A stretch of DNA of 64,000 nucleotides from Microbulbifer sp. TB1203 (GTDB lineage: Bacteria > Pseudomonadota > Gammaproteobacteria > Pseudomonadales > Cellvibrionaceae). Position 1 is the first letter of the stretch. Every line of letters starts with the position of its first letter. Location of the stretch: NCBI RefSeq assembly GCF_030997045.1, contig NZ_CP116899.1:4054001-4118000 (forward strand), given 5' to 3'. The notes beneath the pieces were generated by a model. The model was not told the DNA's origin and searched no databases. It saw nothing but the letters and a program-made list of their open reading frames with translations. Below are positions 25,531 to 33,921 of this stretch, piece after piece. The position numbers and the translations under genes were made by a program.

Positions 25531-25899
25531 ATGAGTAAAAATCCATATGAAGCGCCTACGGTTCAACCCGATGAATCTGTTGAAGTTGAAAGAAAGCCAC
25601 TATCTCAATCTTCGGGAAAGAAGAAGCTGTTTGTTGGTATTCCCGGTGCGGTAATCTGCTACATACTATCGAGTATAGGTTTATTTTCTGGTCTCACCAG
25701 AGGACTGGCTCTTCTGCTGAGTGCATATGTCATTGTTGGTTTTATTGAAATTTTGGTATCCGACAAAATCACATTGCTTTCAACTAAATGGGAAGGTTTA
25801 CCAGGATGGAAAAAATTTACTTTTAGCATGCTTATTATAGTATTCGCCTTAGGTGCAGCGGCGGCCTCAATACCCTTACTGGGTAGAGTCCTGGTTTAA
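25531..25899 (+). CDS. Membrane protein with NPYEAP N terminus (cassette gene)
   Basis: 122 residues. The start MSKNPYEAPTV is the NPYxxP opening seen in many small bacterial membrane proteins. Three hydrophobic helices follow (VGIPGAVICYILSSIGLFSG, ALLLSAYVIVGFIEILV, MLIIVFALGAAAASIPLLG). The start lies just past the IS5-like element, so the native cassette promoter or leader is separated from attC site 9. Confidence 0.65.
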   Translation: MSKNPYEAPTVQPDESVEVERKPLSQSSGKKKLFVGIPGAVICYILSSIGLFSGLTRGLALLLSAYVIVGFIEILVSDKITLLSTKWEGLPGWKKFTFSMLIIVFALGAAAASIPLLGRVLV

Positions 25900-25901
25900 A
25901 A

Positions 25902-26018
25902 ATCTAACTAGGCGCTGCAGCCGACGGCCAACTTTATGCATGTTTTGCGCGGTCGCTACGCTCCCATTATCGCACAAAACATGCACAAACCTGGCCGCGT
26001 CTGAGCGCAACGTTATGC
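25902..26018 (+). repeat. attC site 10
   Basis: Starts ATCTAAC and ends GTTATGC; arms TATGCATGTTTTGC/GCACAAAACATGCA. Confidence 0.85.
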
Positions 26019-26047
26019 TCCCGAGTCACCCACATAAGAAATTTCAT

Positions 26048-26428
26048 ATGAATAAGATCATCTCCACGTTTTTTGCCTTAATGTTGAGCAATTTAGCTTT
26101 TGCAAGTTGTTCAGTTGAGCAAGAAGAAGCTGAAATTGAGATGAAAATTCTCTTTGAGAAAGAGAAGTCAAACTCCGCTGGCGATCATGATGCAATGGAC
26201 CTAGTCAAAGTAGAGGTACCTATTTCCGTATCAGGAGTACCTTTAGTATCAATGCTGCTAACTGAGGGGGAGGTAGCCAGTTTTTGGATACCAGTGTCCT
26301 TTAAAAAGGTCGAAGATAAAGCAATTTTTCAGTTTCCAGCATATCGGGAAGCAGTCAAAAACTTTGAAGTGGTGGCACACTATGAATCCGGAACTTGTGT
26401 TAGATCCATTCAGCGGCTACTAGGGTAG
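26048..26428 (+). CDS. Secreted hypothetical protein (cassette gene)
   Basis: 126 residues with signal peptide (MNKIISTFFALMLSNLAFAS). The mature part is acidic at the N terminus (CSVEQEEAEIEMKILFEKEK) and has two Cys that could form a disulfide. No family recognised. Confidence 0.55.
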   Translation: MNKIISTFFALMLSNLAFASCSVEQEEAEIEMKILFEKEKSNSAGDHDAMDLVKVEVPISVSGVPLVSMLLTEGEVASFWIPVSFKKVEDKAIFQFPAYREAVKNFEVVAHYESGTCVRSIQRLLG

Positions 26429-26430
26429 GT

Positions 26431-26550
26431 GCATAACCAGGCGCTGCTAGGGACAGCCTACTATATGCACCTTTTTGTGTGGCTCGCTGCGCTCGCATTT
26501 TCACACAAAAAGCCGCATATAGCAGGCTGCCCCAGAGCGCAACGTTAAAG
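26431..26550 (+). repeat. attC site 11
   Basis: Starts GCATAAC and ends GTTAAAG; arms GGGACAGCCTACTATATGC/GCATATAGCAGGCTGCCCC. Confidence 0.85.
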
Positions 26551-26559
26551 GATTAGCAA

Positions 26560-26985
26560 ATGGCAGTCTCAGTAGATAGGCTCAAAAAACTCACGACCGA
26601 CTTTTTTAAGCGTCATTGGAATTCAGAAGAACTTGGTTCCACTCCAAACTGGTCAGAACCTTGGCACTTGAAAGGCGCAGCTCCCAACCATAACCGACAG
26701 GGCGTCTACGCTTTTGTTCGGGGAGACCATGTTACTTATATTGGTACAGGCGCCAGCAAAGGTAAAAAAGGATATGAGGGGCATGGCCTTGGTGCAAGGC
26801 TCGGCCAGTATGTTCGAGTATCAGGCCCCGGCGAATACCGCCCAAACGACTGGAAGCTTGAGAATGCGGATTACGTGATCACGTTGGGTTTTGAGCAAGG
26901 TTTTGGGTATCTCTCTTATGCACTGGAGAGCTACCTTCTTTCGAACATTCCAACAGAGCACAACGCCAACAGGCCCGGCAGTTGA
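26560..26985 (+). CDS. GIY-YIG-like nuclease domain protein (cassette gene)
   Basis: 141 residues. GVYAFVRGDHVTYIG matches the GIY-YIG core, followed by a Gly/Arg segment (GLGARLGQYVR) and the catalytic-type Glu in YALESYLL. AAAGGATTAG precedes the ATG directly after the attC core. GIY-YIG domains occur in homing, restriction and repair nucleases; the target is unknown. Confidence 0.7.
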   Translation: MAVSVDRLKKLTTDFFKRHWNSEELGSTPNWSEPWHLKGAAPNHNRQGVYAFVRGDHVTYIGTGASKGKKGYEGHGLGARLGQYVRVSGPGEYRPNDWKLENADYVITLGFEQGFGYLSYALESYLLSNIPTEHNANRPGS

Positions 26986-26987
26986 TC

Positions 26988-27071
26988 CTTTAACAAGGCC
27001 AGGCACGGCGACGCCTTTTTCGTTGCGGCTTCGCCTCCACTACAAAGCCGCGCATGCTGGCGGCGTTATTT
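26988..27071 (+). repeat. attC site 12, adjacent to group II intron A
   Basis: Starts CTTTAAC; arms GCACGGCGACGCC/GCGCATGCTGGCGGC; ends GTTATTT. The sequence GTTATTTGCGA is the same as at attC site 8, the junction in front of the duplicated cassette gene. Confidence 0.8.
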
Positions 27072-27609
27072 GCGACATGAAGTTGCATAAATATATGTTG
27101 TAATTCGAGGTTTTTCGCAGTTGACGAGTTCGTGCACTACTGGCGAATTCAACAGAAAAGTTTTCGAAAGCGCAACCTGGTGTTCTACCACCAGTATCCT
27201 ACCCACCATGCGAAACGGATTTGGTATGAAGCGCTGGGGACAATGAACCCTGTTAAGAGGAACCGTGAGGGGAATCGGAACTGCCAGTGTCAGGCGGTCG
27301 GGGGCTAGGATGGAGTGACATGATGAACATATGTGAAGAATCGTTGACGTCCCGTGAGACGCCAGATCTGCCAAAGACACTGATAGGCAGTCACCAAAAC
27401 GGTAAGCAATCTCGGTCGTAACCTTGATAACGTGGGTTGCGCGTAGACACCGCATTGCCGGGATACAGATTCCATCTAACTCGCTCGTTAAGGTATTTAT
27501 GCAGAACATGGCAATGTCGTAGAGCCTTCACGGAGGAAGAAGGTAGCCAGTGATGGAGCCGGAGACTCTGCGTCCATGAGATGGGGGAAAAAGCGAATGA
27601 TTTTCTGTA

Positions 27610-28534
27610 ATGGAGAATATACGGATTCAAGATTTGTCCGGCACGAAAGTGAGCAGACGTCCCCTCGGTGCTTTGTTGCGAGAGAATTTGCAGAATGGAT
27701 TTTATGAAGGAAGGCAAATGATGGCTGAAAAAGCTGGTGCACCTTCAAGCGATGCCCAACGATGGCTGGCGATTGACTGGCCGGAAGTGGAAAAGCACGT
27801 TTATCGACTGCAAGTGCGTATCGCAAAATCTATACGCGAACAGCGGTGGGGTAGAGCTCGCGCTCTGCAACACCTGTTATCGCGCTCGTTTGCAGCGAAA
27901 GTATTGGCTGTTAAACGGGTCATATCCAATAAAGGAAGCCGCACAGCGGGTGTTGACGGGGTGCTCTGGACGTCACCGGGTCAATACTGGCGTGCGGCGC
28001 AAAAACTAAGGACAGCCGGTTATCGAGCGCAACCGCTGCGCAGGATCTATATTCCGAAAAAGAACGGCAAACGCCGCCCTTTAGGAATACCTACCCTTCA
28101 CGACCGGGCAATGCAAGCGCTCTATGCGCTGGGGCTTAAGCCGATTGCGGAAACCACGGGAGATAAACATTCCTACGGATTTCGAGAGAAGCGCAGCCTG
28201 CACGATGCCTGCAAGCAAGGTTTTATTGTTCTGGCCCAAAGGACCGCAGCACAATGGGTTCTGGAAGCTGATATCAAAGCCTGCTTTGATCGCATCAGTC
28301 ATGAATGGTTGTTGACGCATATCCCGCTGCCCAAGCGGGTGTTAAGGCAATGGCTTAAAGCGGGGTATATGGACAAGGAAGCACGCTACGAAACGGAAGA
28401 CGGCACCCCGCAAGGTGGCATTATATCGCCGATCCTGTGCAATATGGCACTAGACGGTTTGGAAGAGTTGGTCGTTCCTGCCTCGCGCAGTCGCGGGCGC
28501 AGTAAACTGCACGTCATTCGATATGCAGACGACT
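27610..28534 (+). CDS. Outer-intron A reverse transcriptase/maturase, 5' exon
   Basis: The first 308 codons of a group II intron RT: the RT0-RT4 regions include RRPLGIPTLHDRAMQ, EADIKACFDRISH and TPQGGIISPILCN. The frame breaks inside the catalytic motif YADD after GAC GAC T. Joined to 30404-31083 the frame is 1605 nt (534 codons plus stop) and reads YADDFIITGK, so it is functional only if the inner intron is spliced out. Confidence 0.88.
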
Positions 28535-30403
28535 GTGCGCCACGAAGGCGCACTGGAGGATGTGAATCCTCCGTGCAGCCGTGCTGCACAAGAGATGAGG
28601 GCGGGCCCCTCGGAGCCGCCGTGCAGGCGGAGGCTTCAAACCACCTACTGCTGCTGCACTTAAAAGGTGTGGTAGTGAGCGAGTATGGAAAAGGCCGGTC
28701 AAGAACCGGTCAGGTAAGGGCCGTGAAGTCGAACGCAAGTGAACCGCTGATGACGTGTCGAAAGCGTAGGGACGACGTCAAAACCGGGGGGAAGTCGTTA
28801 ACCCGGGATAAGTCTGGGAGAAACCTGTCTACTGCCCAGGCGGCGTCCGGCATAAAGGCGGCGAGAACACGGCTCAGGCTCTTGTGTGGAACGTGGGAAC
28901 CTGTCACCCCGATGCTAAGGGAGCGATGCAAGTGGAAGCCCCACGAGTATCTGAGTACCAATGCGGGGTACAGGGGCGGAGCAACCTGTAGTAGTGAGGA
29001 AGGCTCTGTAATGGAGCTGGAGCGAAGGGGTTGCCCTATCCAGCCTGAGACAAGAGTGCAACCAGCAATGGGAGGACACTCTTGAATCAGGCGAAGTCAT
29101 TTCCTATCACTAAACGTCAGGTGTGGGAAGCCTACAAACGAGTCAAGGCCAATAAGGGCGGGGAAGGCGTAGACGGTCAGACCCTGGAGATGTTTGAAGA
29201 GAAGCTGGAAGGCAATCTCTATAAACTCTGGAATCGACTGGCGTCTGGTAGCTACATACCCCCACCGGTCAAACGCGTGGAGATTCCCAAGGCGGACGGT
29301 GGTGTTCGTCCACTGGGAATTCCAACGGTTGCGGACCGGGTTGCCCAAATGGTAGTCAAACAAGCCCTGGAGCCGGACCTGGAACGTCATTTTCATCCGG
29401 ACTCCTACGGCTATCGGCCGGGCAAGTCAGCCCGTCAGGCGATTGGACAGGCGCGCAAGCGCTGCTGGCGCAACGACTGGGTCGTTGATCTGGATATCAG
29501 GGGTTTCTTCGATAACATCGATCATGAACTCTTGATGCGAGCGGTGCGCCACCACACCCAAGACAAATGGGTGCTGCTCTACATCGAGCGATGGCTGACA
29601 GCCCCGGTGCAACTGAATGGTGGGGCATTACAGGAGAGGACCAAGGGCACCCCGCAAGGGGGTGTGGTCAGTCCTCTGCTGGCGAACCTGTTCTTGCACC
29701 ATACCTTCGATGCGTGGATGCAAAGGCACTATCCGAGCATTCCCTTCGAGCGGTACGCCGATGATAGTGTTTGTCACTGCCGCACACGGAAGCAGGCCGA
29801 ACATCTGAAAAATGCGCTGGAACAGCGCTTTGCAGATTGTGGACTGGAACTTCATCCGGAGAAGACCAAGATTGTCTACTGCAAAGACGACGATCGACGT
29901 CTGGACTATCCCGCCACCAGTTTCGATTTTCTGGGTTACACCTTTCGCCCGAGAAGATCGAAAAATCGGAAGGGAAAGTTCTTCATCAACTTCAGTCCGG
30001 CGATCAGCAACAAAGCGGCGAAAGCAATCCGGCAGGAAGTACGCAGCTGGAAACTGCATCTGCGCAGCGACAAGTCACTGGAAGACTTGGCAAGGATGTT
30101 CAACGCGGTGATCCGCGGCTGGATCAATTACTACAGCGCATTTTACAAGTCAGCGCTGTATACAACCCTCCGGCGGATTGACCGTAGGCTCGTAATTTGG
30201 GCAACTCGCAAGTTCAAAAGACTGCGGGGCCACAGGAGGCGAGCAACCCACTGGTTGGAGCGTATTGCGCGCAGACAGCCGGGGTTGTTTGCCCATTGGC
30301 GTTTATTACATGGACAGGCTGGGTAGGAGGAGCCGGATGAGCGGAGACGTTCACGTCCGGTTCTGTGAGCGCCTCGGGGGGAGGGTCCCCGGGGCGACTC
30401 GAC
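28535..30403 (+). mobile_element. Inner group II intron, copy 1 (inserted in YADD codons)
   Basis: It starts GTGCGCC, has domain V GAGCCGGATGAGCGGAGACG... (from 30330) and ends ...CGACTCGAC, giving the expected 5' GTGYG and 3' AY ends. A TTG-started maturase gene lies in domain IV. Candidate EBS2 GCGTA (28764-28768) and EBS1 AGTCGT (28793-28798) pair with the 5' exon TATGC and ACGACT. Copy 2 (33922-35789) is 1868 nt, and the only difference I found is one G in the domain VI G-run. Confidence 0.9.
29082..30326 (+). CDS. ltrA: Inner-intron reverse transcriptase/maturase, copy 1
   Basis: 414 residues. The TTG start has GGAGG 7 nt upstream. RT motifs: RPLGIPTVADRVAQMVVKQA, DLDIRGFFDNIDH, TPQGGVVSPLLANLF, YADDS and FLGYTF. 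The maturase (X) region follows (FNAVIRGWINYYSAFYKS). There is no endonuclease domain. Its own YADD codons (TAC GCC GAT GAT AGT) differ from the insertion target, which would prevent self-insertion. The product is expected to splice and mobilise this intron. Confidence 0.93.
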   Translation: MNQAKSFPITKRQVWEAYKRVKANKGGEGVDGQTLEMFEEKLEGNLYKLWNRLASGSYIPPPVKRVEIPKADGGVRPLGIPTVADRVAQMVVKQALEPDLERHFHPDSYGYRPGKSARQAIGQARKRCWRNDWVVDLDIRGFFDNIDHELLMRAVRHHTQDKWVLLYIERWLTAPVQLNGGALQERTKGTPQGGVVSPLLANLFLHHTFDAWMQRHYPSIPFERYADDSVCHCRTRKQAEHLKNALEQRFADCGLELHPEKTKIVYCKDDDRRLDYPATSFDFLGYTFRPRRSKNRKGKFFINFSPAISNKAAKAIRQEVRSWKLHLRSDKSLEDLARMFNAVIRGWINYYSAFYKSALYTTLRRIDRRLVIWATRKFKRLRGHRRRATHWLERIARRQPGLFAHWRLLHGQAG

Positions 30404-31083
30404 TCATTATTACAGGGAAGAGTCCAGCTGCTCTGGAGGAAGAGGTTCGGCCAAAGGTTGAACGTTTCCTGGCAGAGCGCGGATTACAGCTCTCAGAAGA
30501 GAAAACGCGCATCAGTCATATTGAGCAAGGCTTCAACTTTCTGGGCTTTCATTTTAAAAAGTACCGAAAAACCTTGCTGATCCAGCCTCAAGACGGTAAA
30601 ACCCGAGAGTTGCTTATGAAGGTGCGAGGCGTGCTGAAGCAATATCGCGGCATTCCGTTTCACGCCCTACTGGCAAAACTCAACGCTGTGATCAGAGGCT
30701 GGGCCTATGCGTATCGACACGTGGTAGCAAAAGAACGCCTGAGTTACGTCGACGACAAGATCTATCCACTGGTGAAAAAGTGGCTTCAAAGGGAACACCG
30801 ATCTAAGACGTGGGCATGGATCAGAAAACGCTACCGTGAGCGCTTCAAAGGTCGTATTGAGTACGGGTGCTACTATCCGACAACGTCGGGTCCAAAACTC
30901 ATACGGTTGTTCAAGGCCAGTGACCTGCCGATTCGGTATCACAGCAAGATACGCAGTGATGCCAATCCATATGATCTGGAGGACAGCGATTACTTTGAAG
31001 CGAGAGCCAAGAAGCAGCGGGTGAATGCACGACGGGATCGAAGGTTCCTGAACAGCTCGTCGTATGAGAAACTGGCCGCCTAA
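30404..31083 (+). CDS. Outer-intron A reverse transcriptase/maturase, 3' exon
   Basis: The remaining 226 codons: FIITGKSPAALEEEVRPK, GFNFLGFHFKKY, then the maturase region (LNAVIRGWAYAYRHVVAKE) and a basic C terminus (AKKQRVNARRDRRF). It needs splicing of the inner intron to be joined to 27610-28534. It has its own ribosome-accessible frame from inside the inner intron, but no independent gene is proposed. Confidence 0.85.
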
Positions 31084-31225
31084 ATGGAGGCCATATTGGA
31101 TATGAATAGGTGGGTCGCTTGTGCGGCCTTCAAAGGGCTTGAGCTGTATGATGGGAAACTATCACGTACAGTTCTTATGGGGCGAAGGGCCGCAAGGCCC
31201 TTAGCTACCAGGTTTGCGAAGAGCC

Positions 31226-31501
31226 ATGACGACAACAATTGCACTTCTTCTGTTAGTTTCGGCGCCATCGTTTGCTTCCGAGTGTAACCGAGAATTAGCT
31301 AAAGAGGTGGGCATAAAAGCCATTAAGAGTAAGTTTCCGAATGAGCATAAAGAGCACAAGCCTTTTGCGGTAGCTGCAGACAAGCAGTTCTGGTTTGTAG
31401 TCCCGGCGGTAGTGGGGAAATATTCACGTGGCGGTGGTGCACCGGAGGCCGTCATTGAGAAAAAATCTTGCAGGGTAGTCCGAGTGTCCCTTGCCAAGTA
31501 A
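31226..31501 (+). CDS. Secreted protein with NTF2-like tail (cassette gene, copy 2)
   Basis: Identical in protein to 23976-24251, including the signal peptide. Its nucleotide identity starts at TTTGCGAAGAGCC (31213), directly after the 3' end of intron A, and runs through the following attC site to GTTAG. The two copies lie about 7 kb apart in the same array. Confidence 0.65.
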   Translation: MTTTIALLLLVSAPSFASECNRELAKEVGIKAIKSKFPNEHKEHKPFAVAADKQFWFVVPAVVGKYSRGGGAPEAVIEKKSCRVVRVSLAK

Positions 31502-31503
31502 GC

Positions 31504-31588
31504 AAATAACCAGGCCATGCTGCGGACGGCCTACACAACGCGCTTCGCGCTAAATACGTTCCGGCCACCACAGATGGCAACGTTAGCA
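31504..31588 (+). repeat. attC site 13 (intact copy of site 9)
   Basis: Same sequence as 24254-24336 but with a complete core GTTAGCA. It shows the state of site 9 before IS5 insertion. Confidence 0.88.
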
Positions 31589-31593
31589 ATCAT

Positions 31594-32085
31594 ATGAAAA
31601 ATCTACCACTTTTATTAATTCTCGTAACTTTATGTAGTTCAATTATGGCGAGTCCCTTTACCTATGATATCCAATATGCAGGTTACGATTTTGATCAATA
31701 TGATTTAAAAGGAAATGCCAATTACGAAATTTTTGTAAAAGAATTCCGTGAATTTCCATGGAAAGACCAAGTTGGGAAAAGCAATGGTGGCTCCGAACCA
31801 ACTATTTCAGTAAAGAATCAACAATCGAACATAGATCTATGGGTCTCAGTCATTGGAAGTTCGGATGAATACGCCTATTTAGTTGGCATAGTTCAGCCTA
31901 AAAAGGTAAAAACCTTATTAGGCTTCGGAAAAGAAAAGGAAGTACTTTGGGTGAGCGCCTACGTCTTTGAACAAGCCGAATGGGTAGAACAGGCATTTAA
32001 ATTGTATTTTGAGGGTAAAATTGGAGTACTAAATTCCAAATTATCCGATTTAACTGTATTTTTTGAGCAAGAGGCTAGACAGTAA
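31594..32085 (+). CDS. Secreted hypothetical protein (cassette gene)
   Basis: 163 residues, AT-rich codons, signal peptide (LPLLLILVTLCSSIMAS). The mature part has a mixed alpha/beta look with repeated aromatic residues (YDIQYAGYDFDQYD) and no Cys. The start lies only 5 nt from the attC core. No family recognised. Confidence 0.55.
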   Translation: MKNLPLLLILVTLCSSIMASPFTYDIQYAGYDFDQYDLKGNANYEIFVKEFREFPWKDQVGKSNGGSEPTISVKNQQSNIDLWVSVIGSSDEYAYLVGIVQPKKVKTLLGFGKEKEVLWVSAYVFEQAEWVEQAFKLYFEGKIGVLNSKLSDLTVFFEQEARQ

Positions 32086-32087
32086 AG

Positions 32088-32190
32088 TGCTAACAAACTG
32101 GTCAACTCGACCTCCACTGCGCAGCTTGTTTTGTGCTTTAGTAGCACAAAACAAGCTACTCCGTTCCGTCGAGTTACCAGGGCGTTAAGC
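32088..32190 (+). repeat. attC site 14
   Basis: Starts TGCTAAC, ends GTTAAGC (a perfect GTTRRRY). Arms CTGGTCAACTCGAC/GTCGAGTTACCAG with a TTGTTTTGTGC/GCACAAAACAA stem. Confidence 0.85.
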
Positions 32191-32199
32191 GGGAACACT

Positions 32200-32508
32200 A
32201 TGAAGCGAGTAATACTTCTACTTTTAGCTTATGCATTCTCAGTATCCGCAAATTCGGTTGAGATCGAATCCGCATATGAACGTATGCTTCTGATCTGCTC
32301 AGAACATCCTGACTTCCGGCCGTCGTCAATTGATTTTTATGACCCACAGAATAGCCAGGCTTTCGAGCGTGAATTTTACGAGCTAGCGTTGAAGCTCCAC
32401 GAGCAGGGAATAGAATCGATGGAATTCCTTTTGGACAAAGTAAAAAGCAGCCAACATGAGCATGAAGTATTTTGCGCAAAACGTGTTCTAAATACATGGC
32501 CAGGCTAA
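32200..32508 (+). CDS. Secreted hypothetical protein (cassette gene)
   Basis: 102 residues with a signal peptide (VILLLLAYAFSVSANS). Acidic and helical afterwards, with two Cys (LLICSEH and EVFCAKR). No family recognised. Confidence 0.55.
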   Translation: MKRVILLLLAYAFSVSANSVEIESAYERMLLICSEHPDFRPSSIDFYDPQNSQAFEREFYELALKLHEQGIESMEFLLDKVKSSQHEHEVFCAKRVLNTWPG

Positions 32509-32509
32509 T

Positions 32510-32612
32510 GCTTAACAAACTGTTCCAGTACATTCCGGCACCTTCGGTGCCTCCATCGGACAGCCTTTACAGCGCTTCGCGCTTCCAAGGCCGCCGCTGA
32601 ACAAGGGCGTTA
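32510..32612 (+). repeat. attC site 15, interrupted by group II intron B
   Basis: Starts GCTTAAC with arms ATCGGACAGCC/GGCCGCCGCTGAAC. It stops at GTTA (32609-32612), and the next cassette resumes with GAC at 36430. Joined, they give GTTAGAC, a perfect GTTRRRY core. Confidence 0.88.
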
Positions 32613-33164
32613 GTGCGACAAGCAAAGCTTGTCGCATCTTGCAGGGTGAAAGTCCCTGTCGGGTAAGGCCTAGCCAGCCACCCGTATCGAGTCTTGCGCG
32701 CTGTGCGGAACCCGGAAATTAGGAATATTTGTGTGGCAGGAAGCACAAGGCGAACAAGCAGCGTGAAGCGTAGACAGAGAATTACATAGGCCATAGGGCG
32801 TGCCGTGCGCCTGAAGTGTTGGTATCGCTCCGAAAATAGCGAATCCTGGTTGACGAGGCTTGTAACGCCGTCGAAGTCCATGCAAAACAGCCGCCAAGGG
32901 CGAGGTTGTGGCGAGCCAGCGGAGTTATCAAACCGTGGCATGTGTAAAGAGATGCGACAGGAACTTGTGAGATCCAAGGAGGTTCCCGCAGGAAGTGGGT
33001 AGGGCTGCCGAGTAAAACGCGAGGCGAACGAAGGCCCCTTGGAAGTCGGATCGGTTCATAGTAGTCCGAAAGCGGGAAAGCCGCTTGCATGGCGAAGGGG
33101 CCGACAATGGAATCGTGGCGTTTAACAGAAACATAGTCCGGACAGGGTAGGGCTGGAAACCACT

Positions 33165-33921
33165 ATGACAACCGCCTTAAACGCCATAGCATTTAAAGCA
33201 CGTACCCATCCCCGGCACCGGTTTCAGAATTTATATGGAGAACTGAATCCCGGTTTGCTGACGCGGGGCTGGGCTAACCTCAACAAGCGATCTGCTCCCG
33301 GTGTGGACGGCGTAGAAGCCGAAGACTTCGGGGCGCGATTGCCGGAAAATATCCACCGCATCCATCAGAATCTCAAGGCAAACCGCTTTCGGGTAAATGA
33401 TGTAAAGCGGGTATACATCCCCAAGGCAAACGGCGCAGAGCGTCCCCTCGGACTGCCCACGATAGAAGACAAGCTGGTGCAGCAAAGTGTTGCGGAGTTA
33501 CTCCAGAGCATCTGGGAGCAAGACTTTTTGCGCAATAGCTACGGCTACCGCCCGCACAAAAGCGCGCATCAAGCCGTACACAGCTTACAGCTCAATCTTC
33601 AGTTCAAGGGCTACGGGTACATCGTCGAAGCGGATATTAAAGGCTTCTTCGATAACATGGACCACGGGTGGCTGCTGCGGATGCTGGAACAGCGCATCGA
33701 CGACAAACGTCTACTCAACCTGATCAATCAATGGTTGAAGGCGCGCATCATCGAGCCGGACGGCCGTTATCACAAGCCGCTTAGCGGAACCCCGCAAGGG
33801 GGCGTGATCAGCCCGGTGCTGGCCAATATCTACTTGCACTACGTGCTCGACCTGTGGTTCGAGAAAAGGGTCAAGCCCGGACTCAGGGGGCGCGCCATGC
33901 TCATCCGTTACGCGGACGACT
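33165..33921 (+). CDS. Outer-intron B reverse transcriptase/maturase, 5' exon
   Basis: 252 codons with RT motifs APGVDGVEAEDF, RPLGLPTIEDKLVQQSVAEL, EADIKGFFDNMDH and TPQGGVISPVLANIYLH. The frame breaks in YADD after GAC GAC T. With 35790-36322 it totals 1290 nt (429 codons plus stop) and reads YADDFVVAFQ. The protein differs clearly from the intron A maturase, so the two outer introns are separate lineages. Confidence 0.88.

Larger units (their letters stand above)
27069..31212 (+). mobile_element. Group II intron A (outer intron of twintron 1)
   Basis: Domain V is GAGCTGTATGATGGGAAACT... (31141 onward, with ACGTACAGTTCT), and domain VI has the AAGGGCCGCAAGGCCCTTA hairpin. A maturase gene lies in domain IV. 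The 3' end is expected near ...GCTAC (31208). The 5' end is not certain: GTGCAC at 27132 is one candidate, while removing 27069-31212 would recreate the junction GTTATTTGCGAAG exactly as in cassette copy 1. A 7-bp TTTGCGA repeat flanks the unit. The RT gene is itself interrupted by another intron. Confidence 0.75.

Noticed and set aside
28535..29085. Continuation of the outer RT frames into the inner intron (C-terminal extension shared at 28537 and 33924)
   Set aside because: The shared tail is intron RNA domain I read in frame. The true continuation is the 3' exon, which restores YADDF.
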